From Candidatus Gastranaerophilales bacterium (GTDB lineage: Bacteria > Cyanobacteriota > Vampirovibrionia > Gastranaerophilales > Gastranaerophilaceae): DNA of 5,517 bases. The DNA lies in assembly GCA_021205645.1 (NCBI GenBank), contig JAJPXE010000078.1, positions 1-5,517 on the forward strand, written 5' to 3'. The translations under genes were made by a program, and so were the position numbers. The stretch's first letter is position 1; each line of letters begins with the position of its first letter. The notes under the pieces are model-generated. The model did not search any database. It saw nothing but the letters and a program-made list of their open reading frames with translations, and was not told the DNA's origin. Below are positions 5,353-5,517 of this stretch, in pieces.

Positions 5353-5517
5353 CGTCATGTCGAGTGGTTGTGTAGGATGATTTGACCAGAGAAGTCTCCT
5401 TATGCAGGGAGAGGGGAACACATAAAGATAAGCGGTCAGAAGCCTCCTCGTACTGAGAAGGTGAACTGGAAGTGGATTAATGGATGCAGTAGGAGAATTA
5501 AAGAGACTTATGGATAA
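5353..5517. other. Tail region without a convincing complete gene
   Basis: I see no recognisable domain here. The frame of the preceding small ORF reopens from 5386 to TAA 5515-5517 (PEKSPYAGRGEHIKISG, then QKPPRTEKVNWKW), without an ATG at its head. A six-pair hairpin, TCTCCT with GGGAGA around TATGCA, lies at 5395-5412. No T run follows the hairpin, so it is not a clear terminator. The segment could be the leader of a following gene or a relic. Confidence 0.3.
5480..5517 (+). CDS. Possible start of a further gene cut by the right edge
   Basis: ATG 5480 opens a frame reading MDAVGELKRLMD before the sequence ends. A purine-rich GGAAGTGG lies a few bases upstream and could serve as a weak ribosome binding site. 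Only 12 codons are visible, so this is a tentative call based on a natural-looking N-terminal helix. Confidence 0.2.
   Translation, partial: MDAVGELKRLMD

Noticed and set aside
3997..5369. A 14-base exact repeat, CATGTCGAGTGGTT, at 3997-4010 (the ptuA signature motif) and at 5356-5369.
   Set aside because: The flanking bases show no similarity, and the downstream copy reads MSSGCVG then a stop. A match of this length is somewhat unlikely but not remarkable in 5.5 kb, so I treat it as chance.
5193..5517. A retron non-coding RNA next to the PtuAB pair.
   Set aside because: I saw no long a1/a2 inverted repeat, no msr-msd-like arrangement, and no reverse transcriptase in the window.

Overview
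The window looks like part of a defence island from a Gram-positive, AT-rich bacterium, most likely a clostridium such as a gut Lachnospiraceae. The evidence is strong AAGGAG/AGGAGG-type ribosome binding sites, A/T-rich third codon positions, short spacings between genes, and the families present. The taxonomic call is an inference from composition and gene style, not from a marker gene. All supported genes are on the + strand. I found no rRNA, tRNA, CRISPR array, transposase or reverse transcriptase.

Left third (1-2086). A tightly packed cluster starts upstream of the window. The first gene runs in from the left edge and encodes a small protein with a winged-helix-like N-terminal half. It overlaps by 11 bases a gene for a large protein with a PD-(D/E)XK nuclease core (E181, D214, E227-x-K229). 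That nuclease frame stops at 1569, but a second frame continues it for 35 coherent residues. The shift is at a G4 run in the loop of a perfect 7-bp hairpin. The shifted frame ends in an ATGA overlap with the next gene, a pRiA4b ORF-3-like protein (IS1096 TnpR-like passenger family). So the three genes were probably one translationally coupled operon. The first two are not a system I can name.

Middle (2087-3361). A GC-richer gap of about 180 bases with nested inverted repeats leads into an Mrr-like restriction endonuclease gene. This gene is broken: its first 23 codons and its catalytic core lie in different frames, separated at a T5A5 run. Its 3' end may hold two further frame changes reaching 3294. 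A plausible promoter lies at 3311-3339.

Right (3362-5192). An intact two-gene Septu-type anti-phage module follows: a PtuA-like ABC/RecF-type ATPase and a PtuB-like HNH nuclease, one base apart. Downstream come a possible 43-codon ORF with a ribosome binding site, then about 165 bases without a convincing gene except a possible start of another gene at the right edge.

Overall, three DNA-cleaving proteins sit together: a PD-(D/E)XK protein, an Mrr-like protein and an HNH protein. Every suspected frameshift falls in the first two, while the Septu pair is clean. This fits either decay of older defence genes around a functional Septu module or local base-calling errors in short homopolymers.
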